From Streptomyces sp. NBC_01471 (GTDB lineage Bacteria > Actinomycetota > Actinomycetes > Streptomycetales > Streptomycetaceae): a DNA stretch of 64,000 nucleotides. The stretch's first letter is position 1, and each line of letters opens with the position of its first letter. The position numbers were made by a program, and so were the translations under genes. The notes under the pieces are model-generated. The model made no database searches. It saw nothing but the letters and a program-made list of their open reading frames with translations, and was not told the DNA's origin. The stretch spans positions 930,001 to 994,000 of the forward strand of contig NZ_CP109450.1 in the NCBI RefSeq assembly GCF_041438865.1. Direction: 5' to 3'. Positions 8,100 to 16,397 of this stretch are shown here, in pieces.

Positions 8100-8286
8100 G
8101 GCGTGACTCCAAGTGCGGGTGCGGATTCCGGGGGTCCCGCGACGCGGGCCCCGGTGGGGCGGGTGGGTGGGGTCGTAATCTGTCCGGCTACAGCGGTTCG
8201 GTGACGAGTGGACAGCACTGGCGGCGAGCAGGCAGAGCTGTCTCCCAGGTGAGAGGTCTCCGCCCGTGCCCGTGCCGCCCGCCCCG

Positions 8287-8313
8287 CCCGTACCGCCCGT
8301 ACCGCCCGTACCG
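8287..8313. repeat. three tandem copies of a 9-mer in the leader of the NTF2-like gene
   Basis: CCCGTACCG is repeated three times without gaps, about 40 bp upstream of the start at 8354. It could affect the leader or be simple slippage. It is not a CRISPR: there are no spacers. Confidence 0.75.
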
Positions 8314-8353
8314 CAGAGGAAACACAGCCCCGACCCCGCAGGAGGAGAACGAC

Positions 8354-8938
8354 ATGACCGTGAGCGCGCGTGTCGAGGACCGTTCCGCCATCGCCGACCT
8401 GATGACCGGGTGGATCCACCGCGACCTGGGTGAGTGGGAGCAGCTGCGTGAGCTGTTCCACCCCGACGGCACCATCGAGATCACCTGGTTCGAGGGGGCG
8501 GCCGGCGAATTCGTGGATGCCTCCGCCCGGATGGGCGCCTCCGACCTGCGCTCCAAGCACCAGATCGGCGGCCCGTCGATCACCTTCAACGGCGCCCGGG
8601 CCCTGGTCGAGACCAGCACGATGCTCATCGCCGAGAACGTCGCCCTCGACCTCGGCTGCACCGCCCACAACCGCTTCTGGGACCGCGTCGAGAAGCGCGA
8701 CGGCGACTGGCGCATCGTCCACCGGGCGAGCGTGTACGACATGAGCTCCTTCACCTTCCTCGCCAAGGTCCAGGAGATCGACGAGAGCACCGTCCGGCGC
8801 TATCCGCGCGAGTACGCGGCCCTCGCCTACGTCCTGGAGAAGTCCGGTTATCCGGTGGCCCGTGAATTCCCCACCAGGAACAGCGAATTGGAGGCGTCCC
8901 TGAAGGCGGCGGGCCGGAGGTGGCTCGACGGAGCCTGA
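8354..8938 (+). CDS. NTF2-like / SnoaL-like protein
   Basis: 194-residue protein of the nuclear-transport-factor-2 fold class (SnoaL or scytalone-dehydratase-like). The N-terminal half follows the usual plan: an aspartate-rich helix (RSAIADLMTGWIHRDLGEWE), then FHPDGTIEITWFEGAA and a W-x-x-D-x-W-R-I-V-H strand (EKRDGDWRIVHRASVYD). The C-terminal ~40 residues are an extension. AGGAG precedes ATG 8354. It lies inside the pyrimidine-degradation cluster but on the opposite strand, ending only 4 bp from the dihydropyrimidinase stop. It may be a small-molecule isomerase, dehydratase or binding protein for the same pathway; the exact reaction is unknown. Confidence 0.8.
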   Translation: MTVSARVEDRSAIADLMTGWIHRDLGEWEQLRELFHPDGTIEITWFEGAAGEFVDASARMGASDLRSKHQIGGPSITFNGARALVETSTMLIAENVALDLGCTAHNRFWDRVEKRDGDWRIVHRASVYDMSSFTFLAKVQEIDESTVRRYPREYAALAYVLEKSGYPVAREFPTRNSELEASLKAAGRRWLDGA

Positions 8939-8942
8939 GCGC

Positions 8943-10346
8943 TCAGTGCGCGTACTCACCGAGTCCGCGCGGCACATAGGCCCCGTGCCCCGCGTGGCCG
9001 ACGTAGTCACGGTTGTCGATCACCGGAACACCGCGCGAGAGGACCGTCTCCACCCGGCCCGTCACCCGCTTGCCCTCGTACGCCGAGTAGTCGACGTTCA
9101 TGTGGTGCGTCGCGGCGGACATGACCTGCTCGGCAGCAGGGTCGTAGACCACGACGTCGGCGTCGGCGCCCGGGGTGATCGTGCCCTTCTTCGGGTAGAG
9201 GCCGAACATCCGCGCCGGCGCCGCGCAGGCGAGCTCGATCCAGCGACGGCGGCTGATGTGCCCGTCGACGACGGCCTGGTGGAGCAGGTCCATACGGTTC
9301 TCGACCCCCGGCATTCCGTTCGGGATCTTCGAGAAGTCGCCCTTCCCCATGTCCTTCTGGCCCTTGAAGCAGAACGGACAGTGGTCCGTGGAGACCACCT
9401 GCAGGTCGTTCGCGCGCAGCCCGTGCCACAGCGCCGCCTGGTGCTCCGCCGGACGCAGCGGAGTCGAGCAGACGTACTTCGCGCCTTCGAAGCCGGGCTC
9501 CGCCAGGTTGTCGGTCGACAGGAAGAGGTACTGCGGGCAGGTCTCGCCGAACACCGGAAGGCCCTCGTCCCGCGCCCGCGCCAGTTCGGCGACGGCCTGC
9601 CGCGCCGACACGTGCACCACGTAGAGAGGGGCACCCGCCACCTGGCTCAGCTTGATCACACGGTGCGTGGCCTCCGCCTCCAGAAGCGCGTTGCGGACTT
9701 CGCCGTGATGCCGCGGATCCCTCTCACCGCGGGCCAGCGCCTGCTCCACCAGCACGTCGATCGCGAGGCCGTTCTCCGCGTGCATCATCACCAGAGCGCC
9801 GTTGGAACCGGCACGCTGCATGGCCCGGAGGATCTGGCCGTCGTCGGAGAAGAACACCCCCGGGTACGCGGTGAAGAGCTTGAACGAGCTGACACCGCCC
9901 GAGACGAGCCGGTCCATCTCCCTGAGCGACGACTCGTTCACATCGGACATGATCATGTGGAAGCCGTAGTCGACCGCGCACTTCCCGTCCGCCTTGCCGT
10001 GCCAGGTGTCGAGCCCTTCACCGAGTGATCCGCCCTTGGACTGGATGGCGAAGTCGATGATGGTCGTGGTGCCGCCCCAGGCCGCTGCCCGGGTCCCGGT
10101 CTCGAAGGTGTCGGACGCGAAGGTGCCGCCGAAGGGCATCTCCATGTGCGTGTGGGCGTCGACCCCGCCGGGCACCACGTACTTCCCGGTGGCGTCGATC
10201 GTACGGTCGGCGGTCCAGGCCTCAGCGGCGGCGGAGCCGTGCGCGGCGAGCGCGGCGATCCGGCCGTCCTCGATGAGGACGTCGGCGTGGGTCTCCTCCG
10301 CGGCGGTGATGACGAGACCGCCGCGAACCAAGGTGCGGGTACTCAT
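8943..10346 (-). CDS. hydA: dihydropyrimidinase / hydantoinase
   Basis: 467-residue cyclic amidohydrolase that opens dihydrouracil or dihydrothymine (and hydantoins) to N-carbamoyl-beta-amino acids, the second step of reductive pyrimidine catabolism. The binuclear metal site is visible: H65-T-H67 (GGVDAHTHMEMP), carbamylated Lys156 (SSFKLFTAYPG), H189 (MMHAENG), H245 (VVHVSARQ) and D321 (STDHCPF). Length fits the family. GAGGGAG lies upstream of the ATG. It is 51 bp downstream of the aminotransferase on the same strand, most likely one operon with it and the ureidopropionase gene. Confidence 0.95.
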   Translation of the reverse strand: MSTRTLVRGGLVITAAEETHADVLIEDGRIAALAAHGSAAAEAWTADRTIDATGKYVVPGGVDAHTHMEMPFGGTFASDTFETGTRAAAWGGTTTIIDFAIQSKGGSLGEGLDTWHGKADGKCAVDYGFHMIMSDVNESSLREMDRLVSGGVSSFKLFTAYPGVFFSDDGQILRAMQRAGSNGALVMMHAENGLAIDVLVEQALARGERDPRHHGEVRNALLEAEATHRVIKLSQVAGAPLYVVHVSARQAVAELARARDEGLPVFGETCPQYLFLSTDNLAEPGFEGAKYVCSTPLRPAEHQAALWHGLRANDLQVVSTDHCPFCFKGQKDMGKGDFSKIPNGMPGVENRMDLLHQAVVDGHISRRRWIELACAAPARMFGLYPKKGTITPGADADVVVYDPAAEQVMSAATHHMNVDYSAYEGKRVTGRVETVLSRGVPVIDNRDYVGHAGHGAYVPRGLGEYAH

Positions 10347-10397
10347 GGTGCTGTGCTCCCTCTCTCGTGCACCGGTGCGTGCTGCGGGGCCCGCCGA

Positions 10398-11678
10398 CTA
10401 ACCTGCGCGCAGGGCCTGTTCGAGGATGGCCGCGCCCGTCTCGGCCTCCGTGACGTTGAGCGAGAGCGGCGGAGCGATGCGCAGCACGCTGGTGTCGTGC
10501 CCACCGCCCTTGCCGATCAGCAGCCCGCCCTCCCGGGCCGCCTCGAGGACGGCCGCCACCGCCTCCGGGTTCGCCTCGTCGGTGCCGGGCTTCACCAGCT
10601 CGACGCCGATCATGAGGCCCCGGCCGCGCACTTCGCGTACGAGCGGGGACTGCGCGCCGACCGCCCGCAGCCGTTCGAGCAGGAGGCCGCCGATCCGGCG
10701 GGCGTTGCCCTGGAGGTCGTGTTCCAGGAGGTAGGTGAGGTTGGCGAGGCCCGCGGCCATGGTCACCGGGGAGCCGCCGAAGGTCGAAATGGAGTTGGCG
10801 TCCAGGCAGTTCATGACCTCGGCGCGGGCCACGACACCTCCGACGGACATGCCGTTGCCGATGCCCTTGGCGAAGGTGAGGATGTCCGGCGGGCCGTTCC
10901 CGGCGTGCGCCTGCCAGCCCCAGAAGTGGTCGCCGGTCCGCCCCCAGCCGGTCTGCACCTCGTCGGAGATCCAGAGAATGCCGTGCCGGTCCAGCACTTC
11001 GCGGAACGCGGTGTAGAGACCGTCGGGCGGCACGGTGAAACCGCCGACGCCCTGGATCGGCTCGGCGATCAGGGCCGCCGCGTCACGGGTGTGGCCGAGC
11101 AGGTCCTCCAGGTCGGCCACGCATGCCTCGATGAAGCGGGCGTCGCTGAGATGCGTGTACGGGCCCCGGCTGCGGACACCGCCGTGGACGTAGAGCGTCC
11201 GGAGCGGGGAGAGACCAGTCGGTGACCAGCCGCGGTTGCCGGTGATGCCGACCGCCGCGAAGGAGCGGCCGTGGTAGCTGTTGCGCATCGCGAGGATCTG
11301 GTTGGACCTGCGGTAGGCGGTGGCGAGGAGCAGCGCGGTGTCGTTGGCCTCGGTCCCCGATGTGGTGAAGAAGACGCGGGCGTCGGGAATCCCGGAGAGT
11401 GTCGCGATCCGCTCGGCCAGCTCCACCATGGGCCGGTTGAGATAGAGCGTCGAGGAGTGCACGATCCGCCCGGCCTGCTCGCTGACCGCCTTGGTCACCT
11501 CGGGCAGGGCGTGGGCGGTCATGGTGGTGAGGATGCCGCCGAAGAAGTCGAGGTAGCGGTTGCCGTCCGCGTCCCAGACGTACCGGCCCTCGCCGTGGGT
11601 GATCTCGATCGGCTGCCGGTAGTAGGTGGCGAGCCAGTCCGGCAGGACGGCCCGGTGCCGGCCGTGCAGGTCGGTCAC
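10398..11678 (-). CDS. class III PLP-dependent aminotransferase (omega/beta-alanine type)
   Basis: 426-residue class III aminotransferase. Schiff-base Lys271 lies in LTFAKGIGNG and the PLP-binding Asp239 in ISDEVQTGWGRTG. The TTSGTEAND and SYHGRS blocks are also standard. GTG 11678 overlaps the ureidopropionase stop as GTGA, so the two are coupled. Given the neighbours, it probably removes the amino group of beta-alanine or beta-aminoisobutyrate, the products of pyrimidine breakdown, giving malonate or methylmalonate semialdehyde. Specificity cannot be read from the sequence. Confidence 0.9.
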   Translation of the reverse strand: MTDLHGRHRAVLPDWLATYYRQPIEITHGEGRYVWDADGNRYLDFFGGILTTMTAHALPEVTKAVSEQAGRIVHSSTLYLNRPMVELAERIATLSGIPDARVFFTTSGTEANDTALLLATAYRRSNQILAMRNSYHGRSFAAVGITGNRGWSPTGLSPLRTLYVHGGVRSRGPYTHLSDARFIEACVADLEDLLGHTRDAAALIAEPIQGVGGFTVPPDGLYTAFREVLDRHGILWISDEVQTGWGRTGDHFWGWQAHAGNGPPDILTFAKGIGNGMSVGGVVARAEVMNCLDANSISTFGGSPVTMAAGLANLTYLLEHDLQGNARRIGGLLLERLRAVGAQSPLVREVRGRGLMIGVELVKPGTDEANPEAVAAVLEAAREGGLLIGKGGGHDTSVLRIAPPLSLNVTEAETGAAILEQALRAG

Positions 11679-12517
11679 GGCTGCACCAGCCCTTCGTACG
11701 CGTCGGGCCTGCGGTCCCGGTAGAAAGCCCACTGCTGCCGCACCTCGTCGATGAGGTCCAGGTCGAGGTCGCGGACGAGGAGTTCCTCGCTCGTGTCGCC
11801 CGCGACGTCCCCGACGAACCGGCCGCGCGGGTCGACGAAGTAGCTGGTCCCGTAGAAGTCGTTGTCGCCGTACTCCTCCTGGCCGACCCGGTTGATGGCG
11901 GCGATGAAGTACTCGTTGGCGACTGCGGCGGCGGGCTGCTCCAGCTGCCAGAGGTAGGCGGAGAGACCGCGCGACGTGGCAGAGGGGTTGTAGACGATCT
12001 GCGCCCCGTTCAGGCCGAGTTGGCGCCAGCCCTCCGGGAAGTGGCGGTCGTAGCAGATGTACACGCCGACCTTGCCCACGGCCGTGTCGAAGACCGGCCA
12101 GCCCGCGTTCCCCGGTTTGAAGTAGTACTTCTCCCAGAAGCCCTTGACCTGCGGGATGTGGTGCTTGCGGTACTTGCCGAGGTACGAGCCGTCAGCGTCG
12201 ATGACGGCCGCCGTGTTGAAGTAGAAGCCCGACTGCTCCCGCTCGAAGACCGGAACGACGATCACCATGCCGGTCTCGCGGGCGAGTTCCCGCATCCGGG
12301 TGACGGTCGGCCCGTCGGGTACGGGCTCCGCCCAGCGGTAGTGCTCGGCCTCCTGCACCTGGCAGAAGTACGGGGCGTTGAAGACTTCCTGGAATCCGAT
12401 GATCCGCGCACCCTGGCGGGCTGCCTCGCGAGCATGCTCCTCATGCTTGGCGATCATGGATTCGGTGTCGCCGGTCCAGGTGGCCTGGACCAGTGCGGCG
12501 CGTACGACGTGTGACAT
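11675..12517 (-). CDS. nitrilase-superfamily amidohydrolase, probable beta-ureidopropionase
   Basis: 280-residue carbon-nitrogen hydrolase. The catalytic triad is visible as E44 (GFQEVF), K118 (GKYRKHHIP) and C155 (VYICYDRHFPE). The YNPSATSRGLSAYLW stretch matches N-carbamoyl-beta-alanine amidohydrolases. It would convert N-carbamoyl-beta-alanine to beta-alanine, CO2 and ammonia, directly after the hydantoinase step. I set the start at ATG 12517 because GAAGGAG lies 7-13 bases before it; the open frame runs further but would add non-conserved residues over the probable promoter. First gene of the leftward operon. Confidence 0.92.
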   Translation of the reverse strand: MSHVVRAALVQATWTGDTESMIAKHEEHAREAARQGARIIGFQEVFNAPYFCQVQEAEHYRWAEPVPDGPTVTRMRELARETGMVIVVPVFEREQSGFYFNTAAVIDADGSYLGKYRKHHIPQVKGFWEKYYFKPGNAGWPVFDTAVGKVGVYICYDRHFPEGWRQLGLNGAQIVYNPSATSRGLSAYLWQLEQPAAAVANEYFIAAINRVGQEEYGDNDFYGTSYFVDPRGRFVGDVAGDTSEELLVRDLDLDLIDEVRQQWAFYRDRRPDAYEGLVQP

Positions 12518-12549
12518 GAGCAGCTCCTTCAACAGGGCGCCACGAAGCT

Positions 12550-12574
12550 CTACGCACGTAGACGGGTTGCGTAG
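12550..12574. promoter_or_regulatory. inverted repeat upstream of the ureidopropionase operon
   Basis: CTACGCA (12550-12556) and TGCGTAG (12568-12574) are exact inverted copies 11 bp apart, roughly 35-55 bp before the ureidopropionase start. This fits an operator for a dimeric regulator. The regulator is not identified. Confidence 0.5.
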
Positions 12575-12759
12575 GAGGCGAACGTAAGCCCCGTCACACA
12601 CGGGGGCAAGACCATCGCCGTCAACCCGCCGAGTCGATCACGTTTCGCCTCTTCACGATCACTTCGCCATCCCGGGTGATCAGATTGCACGTCCCGCTCG
12701 GCGCGGCGACCTGGCGGGGACGGTCCCGCACCGCCGGCCCACTCGCCCCCGGAGCCCTC

Positions 12760-13143
12760 TCAGCCGAGTGTCACGGCGATCCCGGTGTGCGGCCGCTTGC
12801 CGAGCCGGATGATGGCGCCCGGTACGTCCACGAGGACGAACTGCCAGGTGTACTTGGCCCTCAGCAGCCGCCGGACCCGCCGGGTGTCCGCCTCGTCGAG
12901 CAGCCGCCCGACCCCCTCCATGGACGGGGCGTCCTCCGCGACCCTGCCGCGTGCGTCACAGACGGCCACCCGGACGCGGCCGTCCCGGCGCAGCCGCTTG
13001 ACCTTCCAGGAGTCGGTGCGGGTCCAGATGAAGAGCTCACCGCCGTCCCGCGCGGCCCACACCGGGGTGGCGACGGGTGTGCCGTCCTTCCGGAAGGTGG
13101 TCAGACTGACGTACTTGCTGCGGCCGAGCGCGTCGAGGGTCAT
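12760..13143 (-). CDS. PPOX-class F420-dependent (pyridoxamine-oxidase-fold) protein
   Basis: 127-residue split-barrel flavin/F420 reductase-like protein. The opening LGRSKYVSLTTFRKDGTPVA and the TPVWAARDGGELFIWT strand are typical of actinobacterial PPOX-class F420-binding proteins, and W-K-V-K-R-L-R-R-DGRV matches the cofactor phosphate region. It probably reduces small unsaturated substrates; the substrate is unknown. It lies 65 bp downstream of the XRE regulator on the same strand, so the two may be co-transcribed. About 240 bp separate its stop from the pyrimidine operon. Confidence 0.85.
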   Translation of the reverse strand: MTLDALGRSKYVSLTTFRKDGTPVATPVWAARDGGELFIWTRTDSWKVKRLRRDGRVRVAVCDARGRVAEDAPSMEGVGRLLDEADTRRVRRLLRAKYTWQFVLVDVPGAIIRLGKRPHTGIAVTLG

Positions 13144-13208
13144 GCCCGGAGCCTAAGGGCTGTCCACGGGAGAACCGCCGCGGGCGTTCGGGTGCGTCGG
13201 TCAGGCGG

Positions 13209-13460
13209 TCAGGCGGCCACCAGTACGCAGCGGGCGGCGATCTCGTCCATCGAGAGCCCGAGTGCGGCCGCCAGTGCGGCGACCGTGAAGAAGGCGGGGG
13301 TCGGGGCCCGGCCGGTCTCGATCTTCCGCAGCGTCTCGGCCGAGACGCCCGCCGCAGCCGCCACCTCGGTCATGGTGCGGGCGCCACGCGCCTCGCGGAG
13401 CAGGCGGCCGAAACGCTCGCCGCGTGCGTGCTCTTCGGGTGTGAGAGGGGTACGGACCAT
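13209..13460 (-). CDS. XRE-family helix-turn-helix regulator
   Basis: 83-residue DNA-binding protein that is essentially one HTH_XRE domain. The helix-turn-helix reads TEVAAAAGVSAETLRKIETG around residues 31-50. No effector domain follows. It sits directly upstream of the PPOX-type gene and could regulate it. ATG at 13458-13460. Confidence 0.85.
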   Translation of the reverse strand: MVRTPLTPEEHARGERFGRLLREARGARTMTEVAAAAGVSAETLRKIETGRAPTPAFFTVAALAAALGLSMDEIAARCVLVAA

Positions 13461-13639
13461 GCCGTCATTCTAATACCGCCGGGATCGGTATAGTAATTGG
13501 TTCGGTGGAGATCAGGACAGACCGGCAGGAGTCACCCTGCGCACACGGGACGTGACCGCCCCCACCGTCCTGCGCGAAGCCGGAGCCTGATCGCCGCTCC
13601 TCCTCCACCTCCCGGACATCGCCCCCGGGCCGTTCCCCG

Positions 13640-13678
13640 CCGTGCTCTGCGTCCCGGTCGACGAGACGCAGAGCACGG
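13640..13678 (-). terminator. 14-bp-stem hairpin downstream of the secreted gamma-glutamyltransferase
   Basis: CGTGCTCTGCGTC (13641-13653) pairs exactly with GACGCAGAGCACG (13665-13677), with one extra C-G pair outside and an 11-base loop. It lies about 30 bp beyond the gene's stop at 13710. Confidence 0.75.
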
Positions 13679-13709
13679 TGTCCCGGACGGATCCGGAGGC
13701 CCCGGCCCC

Positions 13710-15536
13710 TCAGGGGCGCCCGTCCGGGCGGACCACCATCGCGGAGCCGCCGCCCCGGCGGACCGGCTCGGCCGCCGCCAGCCATCGGCCGTCCGGCAGC
13801 CGCTGCACCCCGGTCGCCGCGCCGATCTCCGGGTTCAGCGTGAACGAGTGCCCGAGCGCCTCCAGTTGACCCCGCAGCGGACTGTTGTACAGCGCTGGTT
13901 CGAGCTCAGTCGTGGCGGCGTTCCGCTGGCTCGCCCGTGGTGCGGCGATCGCGTCCACCAGGGGCATCCCCCGGTCGAGATGACCGATGAGCGTCTGGAG
14001 CACGGTGGTGATGATGGTCGCGCCGCCCGGCGATCCGACGGCCAGGACCGGCTTCCCGCCGTGCAGGACGATCGTCGGTGAGATCGACGAACGCGGCCGC
14101 TTCCCGGGCCCCGGGAGGTTGGGGTCGTGGACCGACGGATCGGCCGGGGCGAACGAGAAGTCCGTCAGCTCGTTGTTGAGCAGGAACCCGCGGCCCGGCA
14201 CGGTCATGGCGCTGCCGCCCGTCTGCTCGATGGTCAGCGTGTACGCGACGACATTGCCCCACTTGTCGGCCACCGTCAGGTGCGTGGTGTTCTCGCCCTC
14301 GTACGTGGTGGGAGCCGCGGTGCCGCTGTTCGCGCACCGCTCCGGATGGCGCGGGTCGCCCGGGGCCAGCGGGCTGGTCAGGACCGCGTCGTCCTTGATG
14401 AGGCAGGACCGCGAGTCCGCGAACCGCTGGGAGAGCAGTTCCTTGGTGGGGACGGGTTCGAAGGCCGGGTCGCCGACCCAGCGGCCCCGGTCCGCGAAGG
14501 CGATCCGGCTCGCCTCGATGTAATGGTGCAGATACTGCACCTGAGACGCCTTCGAAAGGTCCGTGCGCTCCAGGATGTTGAGCGCTTCGCCGACCGTCGT
14601 ACCGCCGGACGACGACGGCGCCATGCCGTACACGTCCAGGCCCCGGTAGGAGGTCTCGGTCGGGGCGCGGTGCAGCGGTTCGTACGCCCGCAGGTCCTGG
14701 GCGGTCAGGTCACCCGGGCGGGCGTTACGGGTCGAACCGGGTGCCAGGTCGGGTTTGCGGACGGTACGGACGATGTCCTGCCCGAGGCTGCCGCGGTAGA
14801 GCTCGCCGACGCCCTTGCGGCCCAACTCCTGGTAGGTGCGGGCCAGATCGGGGTTCTTGAGGGTGGAGCCCACAGCGGGCGGCTGCCCGCCCGGCAGGAA
14901 GAGCTTCGCCGTCGCCGGGAAGTCCGCGAAGCGCGCCTGGTTGTCCTGCGTCTGGCTGCGGAAGGTGGGGTCGACGGTGAACCCGTCCCTGGCGATCCGC
15001 TCGGCCGGCTTCAGTACCGCCCCCAGCGACTTGCGGCCCCAGGAAGCGAGCGCGGAGTCCCAGGTGGCGGCCGTGCCCGGCGTGCCCACGCTCAGACCGC
15101 TGGTCACCGCGTCCGCGAAGGGGAGCGGTTTGCCGTTCTCCAGGAAGAGCGAGGAGTCGGCGGAACGCGGCGCGGTCTCGCGGCCGTCGATGGTCCGCAC
15201 CTGGTGGGACCGGGCGTCGTAATAGACGAAGTAGCCCCCACCGCCGATGCCCGCCGAGTACGGCTCGGTCACCCCGAGCGCGGCTGCGGTCGCCACTGCG
15301 GCGTCCACCGCGTTACCGCCCTCGCGGAGCACCTCGATGCCCGCCGCCGAGGCGTCCTGGTCGACACTCGACACCGCGCCGCCGTACCCGACCGCGACCG
15401 GAGTCTTCGCTGCCGTGTTCCCCCGGGACTGCCCCGGTGGCGCCCCGGCGGCCGGGGGCGGCGCGGTCGCACCCACCGACAACAGGGCGGCGGCGACGGC
15501 CAGATACGAGAGTTTCCGGACGGTGACACGGTGCAT
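13710..15536 (-). CDS. ggt: secreted gamma-glutamyltransferase
   Basis: 608-residue gamma-glutamyltranspeptidase precursor. Residues 1-31 form a signal peptide (LSYLAVAAALLSVGATA, then an Ala/Pro-rich site). The autocatalytic cleavage region and nucleophile Thr are in NTTHLTVADKWGN near residue 413, and SPTIVLHGGKPVLAVGSPGG is the small-subunit glycine loop. It should act outside the cell on glutathione and other gamma-glutamyl compounds. This is the second member in the window; the first (1-1633) lacks a signal peptide. It appears to be a single-gene unit with its own terminator. Confidence 0.93.
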   Translation of the reverse strand: MHRVTVRKLSYLAVAAALLSVGATAPPPAAGAPPGQSRGNTAAKTPVAVGYGGAVSSVDQDASAAGIEVLREGGNAVDAAVATAAALGVTEPYSAGIGGGGYFVYYDARSHQVRTIDGRETAPRSADSSLFLENGKPLPFADAVTSGLSVGTPGTAATWDSALASWGRKSLGAVLKPAERIARDGFTVDPTFRSQTQDNQARFADFPATAKLFLPGGQPPAVGSTLKNPDLARTYQELGRKGVGELYRGSLGQDIVRTVRKPDLAPGSTRNARPGDLTAQDLRAYEPLHRAPTETSYRGLDVYGMAPSSSGGTTVGEALNILERTDLSKASQVQYLHHYIEASRIAFADRGRWVGDPAFEPVPTKELLSQRFADSRSCLIKDDAVLTSPLAPGDPRHPERCANSGTAAPTTYEGENTTHLTVADKWGNVVAYTLTIEQTGGSAMTVPGRGFLLNNELTDFSFAPADPSVHDPNLPGPGKRPRSSISPTIVLHGGKPVLAVGSPGGATIITTVLQTLIGHLDRGMPLVDAIAAPRASQRNAATTELEPALYNSPLRGQLEALGHSFTLNPEIGAATGVQRLPDGRWLAAAEPVRRGGGSAMVVRPDGRP

Positions 15537-15647
15537 CCATGACCTCCAGCGGAGAGACGTACGGCGCAGCGTAGCCCGCCCACCGCCCCTTAGTCATGAA
15601 CACGTCGGTAGCATGCCGCACCGGGAAGGGCCGAACTGACGGGGTGC

Positions 15648-16397
15648 ATGCCAGTGAACGACGACCTACGCAACATCCTGCTCGGCGTGATCGCCGCCGG
15701 TGTCAGCGCCGCGCTCGGCTGGCTCGCTCGCACGTCGCTGTGGCGGCGCGGACTCCGCAGGAAGCAGCGCTTCTTCGGGCTGCCCGGGAACTCCGAGTGC
15801 CTGCTGGTCGTGAACCGTGAGGCAGGTGGCGACGGCGCCGTCGCGCGCAACGACGTCTTCGCGCTGCTCGAACTGTCCTCCCTCGTCAAGGACTGCGGCG
15901 CACACGCCCAGATCCTGTCGGCCGACACCGCCCAGCAGGGCATAGGCGAGCGTACGGAGTTCTGCGTCGGGGGCCCCTCGTCCAACCGCCGGATGGCCGC
16001 CCACCTCCAGTCGCTGCTGCCCGGGGTCGACGTGAACACCGATGTGGAGCCCGGGCCCGAGCGCACCGCCTTCCAGATCGGCAGCGAGCGCTACCGGCTG
16101 GAGAGCGGTCGGCTCGCCCATGTCCTGCTGGCGCGGCTCACCGCGCAGCCGGGCGCCCGGCCCGTGTTCCTCTTCTGCGGCCAGCAGTCCATCACCAACC
16201 AGGCGGCCGCCCGCTATCTGGCCCGCAACCACGAGAAGCTGGCGCGCAAGTACGGCGACAAGTCCTTCTGCCTGCTGCTGAAGGTGGTCAACTCGCAGGC
16301 GTACGGACCTGATGTGGTGGAGCTGATGGCGGACGTCACGCGTGCGGCGCAGACCCCGGTCCCGGCTCCCCGTACCTCGCACCGGGCGGATCGCTGA
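15648..16397 (+). CDS. membrane-anchored hypothetical protein
   Basis: 249-residue protein of unknown function. A hydrophobic helix at residues ~10-26 (ILLGVIAAGVSAALGWLA) is followed by basic residues, suggesting an N-terminal anchor with a cytoplasmic domain. The body has CLLVVNREAGGDGAVARNDV, CVGGPSSNRRMAAHL, and FLFCGQQSITNQAAARYLAR, a glycine/serine pattern suggestive of a nucleotide- or sugar-binding alpha/beta fold, but I do not recognise the family with certainty. GTG 15654 is an alternative start with GGGG at better spacing. Its 3' end overlaps the convergent gene by 62 bp. Confidence 0.75.
   Translation: MPVNDDLRNILLGVIAAGVSAALGWLARTSLWRRGLRRKQRFFGLPGNSECLLVVNREAGGDGAVARNDVFALLELSSLVKDCGAHAQILSADTAQQGIGERTEFCVGGPSSNRRMAAHLQSLLPGVDVNTDVEPGPERTAFQIGSERYRLESGRLAHVLLARLTAQPGARPVFLFCGQQSITNQAAARYLARNHEKLARKYGDKSFCLLLKVVNSQAYGPDVVELMADVTRAAQTPVPAPRTSHRADR

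Noticed and set aside
8287..8313. Tandem 9-mers as a CRISPR-like array
   Set aside because: The copies are contiguous, short and without spacers; no cas genes are present.
12548..12563. A fourth copy of the GTCTAC-GTAGAC operator before the ureidopropionase gene
   Set aside because: The half sites are separated by four bases instead of six and one arm is imperfect; the longer CTACGCA/TGCGTAG repeat describes the site better.
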